64,000 bases of DNA, taken from NCBI RefSeq assembly GCF_014174405.1, contig NZ_JACEGA010000001.1, forward strand, positions 3,698,501 through 3,762,500, in the 5' to 3' direction. The notes beneath the pieces were generated by a model. That model searched no databases. It saw only the letters and a list, made by a program, of their open reading frames with translations, and was not told the origin of the DNA. The DNA is from Variimorphobacter saccharofermentans. GTDB taxonomy: Bacteria > Bacillota > Clostridia > Lachnospirales > Lachnospiraceae. The position numbers were made by a program, and so were the translations under genes. Shown here piece after piece: positions 8,320 to 18,187 of the stretch. Every line of letters starts with the position of its first letter. Positions within the stretch are counted from its first letter, which is position 1.

Positions 8320-9834
8320 CTATTCAATTGCTGGTATCAGTGATATCACTGCTGGATTACTTCTTTCCTCATAGGAAAACTCAGCTCTCTCCGATTTATT
8401 GCGGATGATTAACTTTTCATATAGCTTAATATATTTCTTCGCGGAGCTCCGCCAGCTATAATCACAGGACATGGCTGATTTTCTAAGCTTCGCTCTGAGT
8501 GTTTTTTTACTGTATAGCTTTAATGCCCGCTTTATAGTAAAAAGCATGTCATGTGCATTATAGTTGGTAAAGCTGAAGCCATTCCCTTCGCCGGTTTCTT
8601 CGTTATAAGAAAGGATGGTATCCTTAAGTCCTCCGGTTTCCCTTACTATCGGCAGGGTTCCATAACGTAGGCTGATGAGTTGACCCAGACCACAGGGTTC
8701 AAATAAGGAAGGCATTAAAAAGAAGTCCGAGGACGCATAGATCTTATGAGCCAGTGCATTATCAAATCGAATCGTTGCAGATACTTTACCAGGATAACGA
8801 TACATGGCATCTCTCAGCATATTTTCATAATTCTCACTCCCTGCCCCCAGAAAAACAAGCTGAACCTGTTCTGCAAGTATCTCATCCAGCACACACGCGA
8901 TCAAATCCAACCCCTTCTGATCCACCAGTCTGGAGATAAACCCTATCATCGGCAGGCTTTCATCCACCATAAGATTCAATTCCTGCTGTAAGGCCTTCTT
9001 ATTAGCGCTCTTTCCGTTTAGGTTCGATTTCGTGAAGTTATAATAGAGATAGGGATCATTCTTTGGGTTGTATTCATCATAGTCGATGCCATTCAGAATA
9101 CCATACAAATCCTTTTCCCGTGCCTTCAGAAGCCCATCCAATTGCTCTCCGAAAAACGGATATTTTACTTCTTCTGAATAAGTTTCACTTACAGTGGTTA
9201 GAATTTGTGAATAAGTTAAGCCACCCTTAAGGAAGCTTGCTCCTCCATAAAACTCCAGCTTATCTGAAGTAAAATATTCATCTCCCAATCCAAACCAATC
9301 CTTCATATCCGATACACCATAGATACCCTGATATCTTAGGTTATGTATCGTAAAAACGGTAGCTATCTCCCGATACAACGGCAAGCTGCGATACTGGGCT
9401 TCCAGAAGCGGCGGTATCATTCCAGTTTGCCAGTCATGACAGTGCAGTATATCCGGAACGAAATCGATATGTGGTAATGCATCCAGCACTGACCGGCAAA
9501 AGAATGCAAACCGTTCCCCATCATCCTGATAGCCATAATATCCTTCCCTGTTAAAATAGTATTCATTATCGATGAAGTAATAGGTTATTCCACCTTCCTC
9601 TGCCATCTCTATACCGCAATACTGACTTCTCCAGCCAATATTTACGTAGAAATAACACAGATGCACCATCTTCTCCTTTAGTTCTGAAGCGATGGTACCA
9701 TATTTCGGCATGATAACCCTGGTATCTGTTCCTTCTTTTTGTAATGCTACGGGCAAAGATCCCAGCACATCTGCTAATCCTCCCGTTTTTGCATACGGAC
9801 CTGCCTCCGATGCCGCCATTAAAATCTTACGCAT
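8320..9834 (-). CDS. glgA: Glycogen synthase (ADP-glucose, GT5)
   Basis: 504 residues. It has the canonical N-terminus ILMAASEAGPYAKTGGLADV (KTGGL nucleotide-sugar loop), LHCHDWQTGMIPPLL, and C-terminal FFLMPSLFEPCGLGQLISLR plus RETGGLKDTI with the catalytic glutamate region. It adds glucose from ADP-glucose to glycogen chains in the cytoplasm. It is the third gene of a compact operon, starting 33 bases after the stop of glgC. The extra C-terminal tail (about 20 residues after YEKLIIRNKSERAE) is not part of the core fold. It differs from the downstream paralogue in keeping the KTGGL lysine, so this is probably the main synthase. Confidence 0.93.
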   Translation of the reverse strand: MRKILMAASEAGPYAKTGGLADVLGSLPVALQKEGTDTRVIMPKYGTIASELKEKMVHLCYFYVNIGWRSQYCGIEMAEEGGITYYFIDNEYYFNREGYYGYQDDGERFAFFCRSVLDALPHIDFVPDILHCHDWQTGMIPPLLEAQYRSLPLYREIATVFTIHNLRYQGIYGVSDMKDWFGLGDEYFTSDKLEFYGGASFLKGGLTYSQILTTVSETYSEEVKYPFFGEQLDGLLKAREKDLYGILNGIDYDEYNPKNDPYLYYNFTKSNLNGKSANKKALQQELNLMVDESLPMIGFISRLVDQKGLDLIACVLDEILAEQVQLVFLGAGSENYENMLRDAMYRYPGKVSATIRFDNALAHKIYASSDFFLMPSLFEPCGLGQLISLRYGTLPIVRETGGLKDTILSYNEETGEGNGFSFTNYNAHDMLFTIKRALKLYSKKTLRAKLRKSAMSCDYSWRSSAKKYIKLYEKLIIRNKSERAEFSYEERSNPAVISLIPAIE

Positions 9835-9867
9835 AAAATTCCCCCATTTATATAGTTATTTATCTGA

Positions 9868-11106
9868 TTAGACCACCGCCTGATAAGCCCGGAAGTTATC
9901 AATGTCTATCATAACTCCCTTATCCAGTACAAAACCGTTGGGCAGTGTCAAATTTTCTCCAATCACAGTTATATCATCACTATTCTTAGGTTCCAGCTTG
10001 CACTCATCCTCAAGAGTTCCCCGATATCCTATGTGGCAGTTATCACCAATCATTGCATTCTCTGCAATGATGGCATTTTCTATAATAACGTTTTCCCCCA
10101 CTCTGACATTTGGCATCAGAATGGAGTTCGTAACCTTACTTCCTCTTCCCACCGTAACTCCCGAGAATAATACCGAATGATATACGTCTCCGTAAATCAT
10201 TCCTCCCTCCGTAACAATACAGCGCCTGACGTTGGCTCCCAGGGCTATAAAGTGAGGAGGTTCCACAGGATTTCTTGAGTATATGCGCCATCCTGGATCA
10301 TATAAATCAAGCTCCGGCGACTCCTCCAATAAATCCATGTTGGCCTCCCATAGGCTTTGTATGGTTCCAACATCCCTCCAATAACCTTTAAACGGATATG
10401 CGAACATTCGCTCGTTATTATTTAACATTTTAGGAATAATATCTCTACCAAAATCATTGCTTGAATTTGGATTATTTTGATCATCTATCAGGTATTTTAA
10501 AAGCTTTTTCCAATTAAATATGTATATCCCCATGGATGCTTTATTGCTGATTGGACTCTTCGGCTTTTCCACAAATTCATAGATACGGTTAGTTTCATCG
10601 GTATTCATAATTCCAAAACGGTTTGCTTCTTCCCAGGGCACCTCTAATATCGCAATGGTGACATCTGCTTTCTTGGTTTCATGGTACCTAAGCATTGCAC
10701 TGTAATCCATCTTATATATCTGATCTCCGGATAGGATTAATACATATTCCGGTTGATATGCTTCGATAAATTCTATATTTTGATATATGGCATTGGCCGT
10801 ACCTGAATACCATTCTCCCATGGATTGCTTCATATAGGGGGGTAAAATAGTTAACCCACCGTTCAGACGGTCCAAATCCCATGGCTGACCAATTCCAATA
10901 TAGGAATTCAATTTTAAGGGTTTATACTGAGTCAGCACTCCAACGGTATCAATACCCGAATTCGTACAGTTGCTTAATGGAAAATCTATGATACGATATT
11001 TTCCGCCAAAGGGTACAGCGGGCTTCGCTGTATTCTTGGTCAACACACCCAGCCTGCTTCCCTGCCCTCCTGCCAACAGCATGGCAACGCATTTTTTAGT
11101 TACCAT
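9868..11106 (-). CDS. glgC: Glucose-1-phosphate adenylyltransferase
   Basis: 412 residues. [20 protein letters not shown] is the nucleotidyltransferase signature. [18 protein letters not shown] and [11 protein letters not shown] carry substrate and metal residues, and FVEKPKSP is the sugar-phosphate binding lysine motif. The C-terminal third shows left-handed beta-helix hexapeptide repeats ([19 protein letters not shown] and following). It makes ADP-glucose from ATP and glucose-1-phosphate, the committed step of bacterial glycogen synthesis, and in this family is usually allosterically controlled by glycolytic intermediates. It is the second gene of the operon, 22 bases after glgB. No separate GlgD subunit gene is present here. 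Confidence 0.95.
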   Translation of the reverse strand: MVTKKCVAMLLAGGQGSRLGVLTKNTAKPAVPFGGKYRIIDFPLSNCTNSGIDTVGVLTQYKPLKLNSYIGIGQPWDLDRLNGGLTILPPYMKQSMGEWYSGTANAIYQNIEFIEAYQPEYVLILSGDQIYKMDYSAMLRYHETKKADVTIAILEVPWEEANRFGIMNTDETNRIYEFVEKPKSPISNKASMGIYIFNWKKLLKYLIDDQNNPNSSNDFGRDIIPKMLNNNERMFAYPFKGYWRDVGTIQSLWEANMDLLEESPELDLYDPGWRIYSRNPVEPPHFIALGANVRRCIVTEGGMIYGDVYHSVLFSGVTVGRGSKVTNSILMPNVRVGENVIIENAIIAENAMIGDNCHIGYRGTLEDECKLEPKNSDDITVIGENLTLPNGFVLDKGVMIDIDNFRAYQAVV

Positions 11107-11128
11107 ATTCTATGACCTCCTTTAAAAA

Positions 11129-13051
11129 TTATGTCGTATATTTATCAAGTTTCGATGCTATCGGTTTATAAAATGCAACGGATAGGGGCGGTACCTTCAG
11201 GATTACGGAATGCTCACGATTATTATATGGATACTCTTCTGCGATATACACCTCCTCTATTGCTAATCCGGAACCTCCAAAACGAATATCATCCGTGTTA
11301 AAAATCGCTATACACCCTGCTGCTTTTGGTATCCCCACTCGATACTCCGGCCTGAATACCGGAGTAAAATTTGCAATCACAAGAACCCATTCCTGAGGAT
11401 TATGACCTTTTCTTATAAAAGATAGTACACTTTGATCCTGATCATCCGGATTAATCCATTCAAACCCATTCCAACCAGAGTCATCCTCCCAAAGACTAGG
11501 ATTTTTAAGATAAAAATGATTAAGCTCTTTCACATACTCCTGCGTTTTTCGATGCATTTCGTAATCCAGAAGAAGCCAGTCCAGTTTATCATCGAATTTC
11601 CATTCAATGAACTGTCCGAACTCCCCTCCCATGAAGGTCAGCTTCTTTCCGGGATGTGCCATCATATAAGCAAACAGTACACGAAGTCCTGCAAATTTTT
11701 GTGAATAATCTCCCGGCATTTTATCCAGAAGAGAATGTTTTCCATGTACAACCTCATCATGCGATAGAGGTAGAATAAACTGTTCAGAAAATGCATAATG
11801 TAATGAAAATGTTAATAGGTTATGATTCCATTTACGAAAATATGGATCCATGGAGCAGTATTTTAGGGTATCATTCATCCAACCCATGTTCCACTTAAAG
11901 GAAAATCCCAGGCCACTATATTGTACCGGGCCCGTTACCATTGGCCATTGACTGGAATCCTCCGCAATCATCAGGGTATTCGGAAATAAGGAAAACACTG
12001 TTTCATTCAACCTCTTAAGAAATGCTGCAGCCTCCAGATTTTCTCTCCCTCCGTAGCAATTCGGTATCCATTCATCCCGTGCATAATCCAGATAAAGCAT
12101 ACTGGTAACCGCATCAACACGAAAACCATCGATATGATAGTATTCCAGCCAGAAAATTACATTTGATATTAAAAAGCTTTGTACCTCGTTACGAGTATAA
12201 TTAAAAATCAGCGTACCCCATTGGGGGTGTTCTCCCTTTCTGGGATCTTCATGTTCGTATAATGCTGTTCCGTCAAACCTCGCTAAACCATGAGCATCCT
12301 TAGGAAAATGCCCCGGTACCCAGTCTAAAATAACGCCAATCCTGTTTTGATGGCATAAATCCACCAGATACATAAAGTCCTCCGGTGTTCCGTATCTGCT
12401 TGTTACTGAATAATAACCTGTAACCTGATACCCCCAGGAGCCGTCAAAGGGATGTTCCATGATTGGCATGAACTCAATATGGGTATACCCCATTGTGATG
12501 ACATAATCCACCAGCTTGGACGCAATTTCGCGATAGCTGTAAAAGCTGCCATCCTCCTTACGATCCCAGGATCCTAAGTGAACCTCATAGATAACCATCG
12601 GGTATTGACTTGGTGGATTATCCGATTTATATTTCTCCCAACCCTCATCCTGCCAGGAGTAGTTTTCAATATCATAGAGCACCGAAGCTGTTCCCGGTCT
12701 GAGCTCCGAGTAATATGCATATGGGTCGGCCTTATACAAAACCTCCCCTTTCGATGTTCCGATTGCATACTTATACAATTGCTTCTCTTCGATATCCGGC
12801 ACAAAGATTTCCCATATACCGGATTGATTTACCCTTTTCATTGGATGCTTATAAATATTCCAACTGTTAAACTCCCCTACTACACTAACCCACTTGGCAT
12901 TTGGTGCCCATACTCGAAATACAACTTCCCTCCCATCGTCTTGCTTTACAAAATGAGCACCAAGCATTTTATAGCTTTTAACATCAGTTCCTTGGTGAAA
13001 CAGAGTACTCTGTTCCTCCGTCATGTAGCTTTGATTCTTTTGGATTATCAT
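11129..13051 (-). CDS. glgB: 1,4-alpha-glucan branching enzyme (GH13)
   Basis: 640 residues from the ATG at 13051, chosen for the GGGAGGAA site just upstream; a longer frame begins at 13108. An N-terminal CBM48-type beta domain (FRVWAPNAKWVSVVGEFNSW) precedes a GH13 barrel with region I (DWVPGHFPKD), region II with the nucleophile (GFRVDAV), region III with the acid/base glutamate (MIAEDSSQWP) and region IV (LSHDEVVHGKHSL), then a C-terminal beta domain. It cuts alpha-1,4 chains and rejoins them as alpha-1,6 branches. It is the first gene of the glg operon, so branching, ADP-glucose supply and elongation are made together. Confidence 0.95.
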   Translation of the reverse strand: MIIQKNQSYMTEEQSTLFHQGTDVKSYKMLGAHFVKQDDGREVVFRVWAPNAKWVSVVGEFNSWNIYKHPMKRVNQSGIWEIFVPDIEEKQLYKYAIGTSKGEVLYKADPYAYYSELRPGTASVLYDIENYSWQDEGWEKYKSDNPPSQYPMVIYEVHLGSWDRKEDGSFYSYREIASKLVDYVITMGYTHIEFMPIMEHPFDGSWGYQVTGYYSVTSRYGTPEDFMYLVDLCHQNRIGVILDWVPGHFPKDAHGLARFDGTALYEHEDPRKGEHPQWGTLIFNYTRNEVQSFLISNVIFWLEYYHIDGFRVDAVTSMLYLDYARDEWIPNCYGGRENLEAAAFLKRLNETVFSLFPNTLMIAEDSSQWPMVTGPVQYSGLGFSFKWNMGWMNDTLKYCSMDPYFRKWNHNLLTFSLHYAFSEQFILPLSHDEVVHGKHSLLDKMPGDYSQKFAGLRVLFAYMMAHPGKKLTFMGGEFGQFIEWKFDDKLDWLLLDYEMHRKTQEYVKELNHFYLKNPSLWEDDSGWNGFEWINPDDQDQSVLSFIRKGHNPQEWVLVIANFTPVFRPEYRVGIPKAAGCIAIFNTDDIRFGGSGLAIEEVYIAEEYPYNNREHSVILKVPPLSVAFYKPIASKLDKYTT

Positions 13052-13477
13052 CTGCCTATTCCTCCCAGTCTTATCCGTATATCTACGCCATGCTCCTCCA
13101 CATCTCAATGCAGCCTCAATATAGAAAATATATGATGAGTTTTCTAAAATATTCCTATTATTTCAAAAACTTTTTATTAAATATAAAATTTGAGGCTTTT
13201 TTCCTATTTATGGTAACCAGCATTAACACAATGCGTTGTTAATATATTATCTTTTGATCTGATTTGTGTTTGACCATTTTAATTTTGTAAAATACCTGTC
13301 CCTGCATATATCAGTATAAAAAACTATATTCAACTTCTGTTATCTTTAGACATATTTACATATCTTGCAGTTTTTGCATATAATACTTTATATTGCTTTC
13401 ATTTTCATATATACTGAATATAGAATGGATGCTTCCTACATAACCAATTTATCTAAAAGACTACGGAGGTTATAACT
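13052..13477. other. Divergent intergenic region, glgB / WG-repeat lipoprotein
   Basis: 426 AT-rich bases between divergent genes. A TTTACA / TATAAT pair with 18-base spacing at 13355-13384 can drive the + strand lipoprotein. GCCTCAA near 13110 pairs with TTGAGGC followed by T6 near 13190, which looks like a weak + strand terminator. I found no convincing glgB promoter and no gene. Confidence 0.5.
13355..13384 (+). promoter_or_regulatory. Candidate promoter of the WG-repeat lipoprotein
   Basis: TTTACA at 13355-13360 and TATAAT at 13379-13384 with an 18-base spacer, leaving an untranslated leader of about 85 bases before the TTG start at 13478. Confidence 0.5.
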
Positions 13478-15166
13478 TTGAAAAAATCATTAATTTTCTT
13501 ACTCGTATTATTATCTTTATTCCTAATGGGATGCTCTAAAAAAACGGATGTTACAACATCGAATATTGACAGGGAGTCTTCCATCTCACCCACAGCCTTG
13601 CCAGTTGTGTCCGTTATTCCAACCCCTACTGCTGAACCAACTCCAGAGGTTACACCAAAGCCAGTAGATGGTGAGGAATTATATACAATATTTGAAGATA
13701 TTGATGGAATGCGCAAATACGGATATATTAATTCTTTCGGTGATATAGTCATTCCGCCTGTCTATTACAGAGCGTCAGATTTTCATGATGGAATTGCTAT
13801 TGTGTATGGTGAAGACTATAATTGCTTTGCTATTGATACATACAATAACAAAATATTTCAGGATTGTTTTGATATGAGAGATTTTCATCAGGGGCTGGCG
13901 GCATTTAGTACCCATGTCAATGAAGATTTACGATATGGATACATCAACACTTCGGGTGAAGTCGTAATTGAACCCCAGTTTCTCAATGCCACTGATTTTA
14001 ATGAGAATCTTACTGCGTATGTATCCACAGGAGAATCAACCTATGCAATGATTGATACGGAGGGAAATATCCTAGAGCAATATGAGATTGATGAAAAATA
14101 TAAATATCCCAGATTAGTAGATGGCTATCTTATTTATGAAAATGATGATACTCACTTTGGAGTTATCTCATTAAGCGAAGGACCTATTCTCCCTGATATT
14201 TATACAGAAGTGATATATCTTGGTAATGACCTCTTCGGAGTGAAGGATCCTTCCCTCGAATATTATGAGACCATGTCTGCTCCCGTAGCAATAATGAATA
14301 ATAAGGGTGAACAGCTGACTGATTACAAACTATATGATATTAGTTCCTTCTATGGAGATTATGCTTCTGCTACAGACAGCACTTATACTTACTTTATTGA
14401 TAAGAACGGGGAAGAGGTGACTTCCTTACCGAAGTTTGAAGGAAGAGGCACATTAACCTTACTGGGTGATGTGATAAAAGCGGAGATCGATAATGATCTT
14501 ATATACCAGAAAACAGATGGAACCCTTTTATGGAAGAATAGTACTACACGTACTCTTTCAAATGGTATCACTATTAAGAACATGAAGTATAAATCAAATA
14601 AATACGCTTTAGTATATTATCCGCAATTTGAGAATATGAAAGATGCCACCGTTCAACAGAAGATCAATGACGAACTAAAAAGGCTATTTGTTGATGTTCG
14701 TGCAGACTATAAAGAGGATGACATGGTATCTATAGACGATCACAATACAGTCAGCTTTATATCGGATCTTCTTATTGTGGAACGGACCGGTTATGACTAT
14801 TACTTCGGTGCAGCTCATGGGATGCCAGTCCTTGATTATTACTTTATTGATAGTAATACCGGCGAATTCTATGACCTGAGCGATTTATTCCTGCCGGACA
14901 GTGAATATAGGAAAAGGCTTACTGAGCTAATCAATACCCAGATTGCAGATCAATCCAATTCCGAGGATTCTATGTATTTAGTGGATGGAATTGAGACCCT
15001 TTCAGAACAACAGTGTTTTAAGATTACAGAGGATTCCATAATTATTTATTTCTATCCCTATGAGATTGCTGCTTATGCAGCTGGTTTCCCTGAATTTCCG
15101 ATTCCCTTTGAGGAAATTGATGATCTCATCGATAAAGATGGAGCCTTTTGGAAATGCTTTCACTGA
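13478..15166 (+). CDS. Lipoprotein with WG repeats and C-terminal DUF3298/DUF4163-type domain
   Basis: 562 residues starting at TTG with a GGAGG site 11 bases upstream. The signal peptide ends in the lipobox LFLMGC, so it is a surface-anchored lipoprotein. A Thr/Pro linker (PTPTAEPTPEVTPKP) follows. Then come about three WG-type beta repeats (KYGYINSFGDIVIPPVYY, RYGYINTSGEVVIEPQF and more degenerate copies). The C-terminal 190 residues (about 370-560) resemble the DUF4163/DUF3298 domain of RsiV-like and PdaC-like surface proteins (FGAAHGMPVLDYYFIDSNTG). Function is unknown; RsiV relatives bind lysozyme, but no such role is shown here. Hairpin element B starts 17 bases after its stop. Confidence 0.78.
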   Translation: MKKSLIFLLVLLSLFLMGCSKKTDVTTSNIDRESSISPTALPVVSVIPTPTAEPTPEVTPKPVDGEELYTIFEDIDGMRKYGYINSFGDIVIPPVYYRASDFHDGIAIVYGEDYNCFAIDTYNNKIFQDCFDMRDFHQGLAAFSTHVNEDLRYGYINTSGEVVIEPQFLNATDFNENLTAYVSTGESTYAMIDTEGNILEQYEIDEKYKYPRLVDGYLIYENDDTHFGVISLSEGPILPDIYTEVIYLGNDLFGVKDPSLEYYETMSAPVAIMNNKGEQLTDYKLYDISSFYGDYASATDSTYTYFIDKNGEEVTSLPKFEGRGTLTLLGDVIKAEIDNDLIYQKTDGTLLWKNSTTRTLSNGITIKNMKYKSNKYALVYYPQFENMKDATVQQKINDELKRLFVDVRADYKEDDMVSIDDHNTVSFISDLLIVERTGYDYYFGAAHGMPVLDYYFIDSNTGEFYDLSDLFLPDSEYRKRLTELINTQIADQSNSEDSMYLVDGIETLSEQQCFKITEDSIIIYFYPYEIAAYAAGFPEFPIPFEEIDDLIDKDGAFWKCFH

Positions 15167-15183
15167 TGATAATGGGGAGAGGG

Positions 15184-15374
15184 GGCTGCTGCATAGTTAT
15201 TGAGCGGGGGGTTATGACTTACCTCACACACAGACGGGAGGACATGTTACTGATTTTGTATGTCTCAGACGAACAATAATTATTCGTCTGAGACACACAA
15301 AACCAGCAACAGGTTCTCCCGACAGTGCATTATGGTAAGTCATACCCCCCCTCATATTAACTATTGCAGCAGCC
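15184..15374 (+). repeat. Dispersed long-hairpin element, copy B
   Basis: A 191-bp inverted repeat with the same middle as copies A and C (TCACACACAGACGG ... GACAGTGCATTAT). Its own basal arms begin GGCTGCTGCA and end TGCAGCAGCC, and they are imperfect here. The tip is shorter than in A or C. Within the middle, CGGGAG/CTCCCG replaces the CGGAAG/CTTCCG of A and C, and CAGACGAA/TTCGTCTG replaces CAGGCGAA/TTCGCCTG, so both strands changed together. It lies 17 bases after the stop of the lipoprotein gene in the same orientation, in a 269-base gap converging on hydF. Confidence 0.9.
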
Positions 15375-15435
15375 ATATTACAAGGTTTCTATAGAATGAT
15401 ATCTTGCTACGTATGTTATTTTTCTTATTCAATAG

Positions 15436-16629
15436 TTATACTATTGTTATTTTATCAAGTATATTCGTTAAGTAGGCGATTACGATGCCATAATTGGTCA
15501 TGGGGACCTTCTGCTTTCTTGCCTGCTCCACTCTGCTGATCACATATTTACGATTAAACATACAGGCCCCGCATTGGATTACCAGATCATAGTCTGAAAG
15601 ATCCGTCGGGAAATCATTACCACTGACATTCACAATGGTTAATCCCTCTCCTACCTTCTTTCGAAGCATTCTGGGAAGCTTTTCCCTTCCAATATCCTCA
15701 TTCAGTGGAACATGGGTACAAGCCTCAGCAATTAAGACTTTGGATTTCTCCGTTAATAATTCCAATGCATACACACTTTTTACAAAGTAGTCCACATCTC
15801 CTTTGTAGCTTGCAAACAACACAGAAAAGGATGTAATCATACTTTCAGCGGGCTTTTTCTCGTATACCAACGGGAATACCTGTGAATCTGTGATGATAAG
15901 CTTCGGTGGTTTGGATAAGCTTGAAAGTGCCTCCTCATATTGATCCGCTGTACTGCTCAGTACAATACATTTTTTATCCAGGAGTTCTCGCAGGGTCTGA
16001 ACCTGGGGCAGAATCAGTCTGCCTTTCGGTGCCTGAATATCCTGAGGCATAACTAACAGAACGGTATCCCCTTGCTGAACTAAATCTCCCGTAATACTCC
16101 TTGCATCATAGTCTTCCGGAAGCTTGCGGATGATTTCCTCTCGTATTCTTTCGACTCCCAGCTTTGATATTGCACTGATTTTAATTGGTTCATCCTTAAG
16201 AGCATCCCATAATTTATTCCGGATTTTATCCGTATTGCTTATTTGATCAATCTTATTAATGACCAAAACCACCGGAGTTTTACGTTTCTTGAATTCTAAT
16301 GCCCACTCTACTTCCTGGCTTACATCCTCATCACTGCATACGATAATGGCAACATCCGTTTTCTTCATGGCATTTTTGGTTTTTTCCACTCTCATTTCAC
16401 CGAGATAACCCATATCGTCAAACCCGGCGGTATCGATTAATACACAGGGTCCAATGCCATGTATTTCAATGGTTTTGTATACAGGATCCGTTGTGGTCCC
16501 GGCTACCTCTGATACCAACGCGGTATTATGACCGGTAAGCGCATTGATTAAGGTTGATTTTCCACTGTTACGCCTTCCGAAGATGCCAATATGCAGTTGA
16601 CTAGCACGGGGTGTGTCGTTTAAACTCAT
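15436..16629 (-). CDS. hydF: [FeFe]-hydrogenase maturation GTPase HydF
   Basis: 397 residues from the ATG at 16629 (GGAGG seven bases upstream; the longer frame to 16677 adds 16 residues not expected in the family). N-terminal TrmE-like GTPase: Walker A GRRNSGKS at 18-25, the switch I region VAGTTTDPVY, DTAGFDD, and NKID. A middle dimerisation domain follows. The C-terminal cluster-binding domain shows ACTHVPLNEDIGREKLP and VIQCGACMFNR, the His/Cys set that holds the 4Fe-4S cluster. HydF is the scaffold on which the 2Fe subcluster from HydE/HydG is built and passed to apo-hydrogenase. It is the last gene of hydE-hydG-hydF, 111 bases after hydG. Confidence 0.96.
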   Translation of the reverse strand: MSLNDTPRASQLHIGIFGRRNSGKSTLINALTGHNTALVSEVAGTTTDPVYKTIEIHGIGPCVLIDTAGFDDMGYLGEMRVEKTKNAMKKTDVAIIVCSDEDVSQEVEWALEFKKRKTPVVLVINKIDQISNTDKIRNKLWDALKDEPIKISAISKLGVERIREEIIRKLPEDYDARSITGDLVQQGDTVLLVMPQDIQAPKGRLILPQVQTLRELLDKKCIVLSSTADQYEEALSSLSKPPKLIITDSQVFPLVYEKKPAESMITSFSVLFASYKGDVDYFVKSVYALELLTEKSKVLIAEACTHVPLNEDIGREKLPRMLRKKVGEGLTIVNVSGNDFPTDLSDYDLVIQCGACMFNRKYVISRVEQARKQKVPMTNYGIVIAYLTNILDKITIV

Positions 16630-16740
16630 ATAATCCTCCATTTCCAAACAAACTATAAAACGTATTTTATTAAGCAAACATTAGCTTCTTAGTTTCTATT
16701 GGTATTATGACTTTTTGAATCTCATAAAGTATACTCTACT

Positions 16741-18159
16741 TTAGAAGCGGAAATCTCTCTTGCCCTCCGATATTTTTACTAAGTTATCCTTAGCAATGGA
16801 AAGAACCTTTGGATTTGGTATCTTCTTAAGTTCTTCTTCGATTAAGGCTTCTCCTTTTTCTTTCGTATCCTTGGAAGCATAATCCTCCAGATATTCCTTA
16901 AGTGTCATTAAAGCATTGGGCTGACAACAGTTTGCGATCTGTCCGGACTTCACTAATGACATGAAGCGATCTCCGGTTCTTCCCTCCCGGTAGCAGGCAG
17001 TACAGAAGCTCGGAATGTAACCAGAAGTAATGAGCCAGTTTACCACTTCATCCAATGTTCTGGTATCCTCCACATCAAACTGTGCAGAATTTTCCTCCTC
17101 CGGTTCAGCCTCAGCATAACCTCCCACACTTGTTCTGGATCCACCGCTGATCTGTGATACACCAAGCTTTAATACCCTCTCTCTGGTCTTTTGTGATTCT
17201 CTGGTGGAAATAATAATACCTGTATAAGGGACAGCGATACGAAGAATCGCTACAATTTTCTCAAATATATCATCGGAAATGGAATTTTTAAAGCTTGAGG
17301 CATCTATATCATCAGCCGGTCGAATTCTGGGTACGCTTATCGTATGAGGTCCCACACCCATTGCTGCTTCAAGATGCTCGGCATGCATTAATAAACCGGC
17401 GAAATCATAACGATAACGATTAAGACCAAACAGTACACCAAGACCTACATCATCAATACCACCCTCCATGGCTCTGTCCATAGCCTCTGTGTGATAAGCA
17501 TAATTATGCTTCGGTCCGGTTGGATGTAATTCCTCATAGGCTTCCTTATGATAGGTCTCCTGGAATAGAATATAAGTACCTATTCCGGCTTCTTTAAGCT
17601 TGCGGTAATTCTCCACAGTGGTAGCCGCAATATTCACATTCACTCTTCGTATGGAACCGTTTTTATGTTGAATGGAATATATGGTTTTAATGCTCTCTAA
17701 AATGTACTCTATAGGATTATTTACCGGGTCCTCTCCTGCCTCCAGAGCCAGTCGCTTGTGTCCCATATCCTGAAGCGCGATTACTTCCCTGCGTATTTCC
17801 TCCTGTGTTAGCTTCTTTCTTGTAATATGCTTGTTGACATAATGATAGGGACAGTATACACATCCATTTACACAGTAATTGGATAAGTATAACGGAGCAA
17901 ACATAACAATTCGATTTCCATAAAAACGTTCTTTGATTTCCATAGCCAGCTGATACATTCTTTCTTTTACATCGTCCAGCTCACACGCCAGTAATACAGA
18001 GGCCTCCCTATGGGAAATACCTTTCATCTGAGCCGCTTTCTCTAGTATCTGGTTAATCAGCTCTCTATTGTTTTTATTATTATCAGCGTATTCTAAGGTC
18101 TCCAGTATTTCCTCATGATTAATAAATTCTTCTGCTTTTTTTGATTTCACATTATACAT
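16741..18159 (-). CDS. hydG: [FeFe]-hydrogenase maturase HydG (radical SAM tyrosine lyase)
   Basis: 472 residues behind AAAGGAGA. The radical-SAM motif CVNGCVYC (C96, C100, C103) sits at the start of the barrel. The C-terminal extension has CTACY and then CC about 22 residues on (SGQIANCCQPNALMTLKEYL), the auxiliary cluster that carries the dangler iron. HydG splits tyrosine to make CO and cyanide for the H-cluster. Its length and both cluster motifs match HydG and exclude the shorter ThiH. It is the middle gene of the maturation operon, 28 bases after hydE. Confidence 0.96.
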   Translation of the reverse strand: MYNVKSKKAEEFINHEEILETLEYADNNKNNRELINQILEKAAQMKGISHREASVLLACELDDVKERMYQLAMEIKERFYGNRIVMFAPLYLSNYCVNGCVYCPYHYVNKHITRKKLTQEEIRREVIALQDMGHKRLALEAGEDPVNNPIEYILESIKTIYSIQHKNGSIRRVNVNIAATTVENYRKLKEAGIGTYILFQETYHKEAYEELHPTGPKHNYAYHTEAMDRAMEGGIDDVGLGVLFGLNRYRYDFAGLLMHAEHLEAAMGVGPHTISVPRIRPADDIDASSFKNSISDDIFEKIVAILRIAVPYTGIIISTRESQKTRERVLKLGVSQISGGSRTSVGGYAEAEPEEENSAQFDVEDTRTLDEVVNWLITSGYIPSFCTACYREGRTGDRFMSLVKSGQIANCCQPNALMTLKEYLEDYASKDTKEKGEALIEEELKKIPNPKVLSIAKDNLVKISEGKRDFRF

Positions 18160-18187
18160 CTTATTCTCTCCTTTTATTTGGCCTTTG

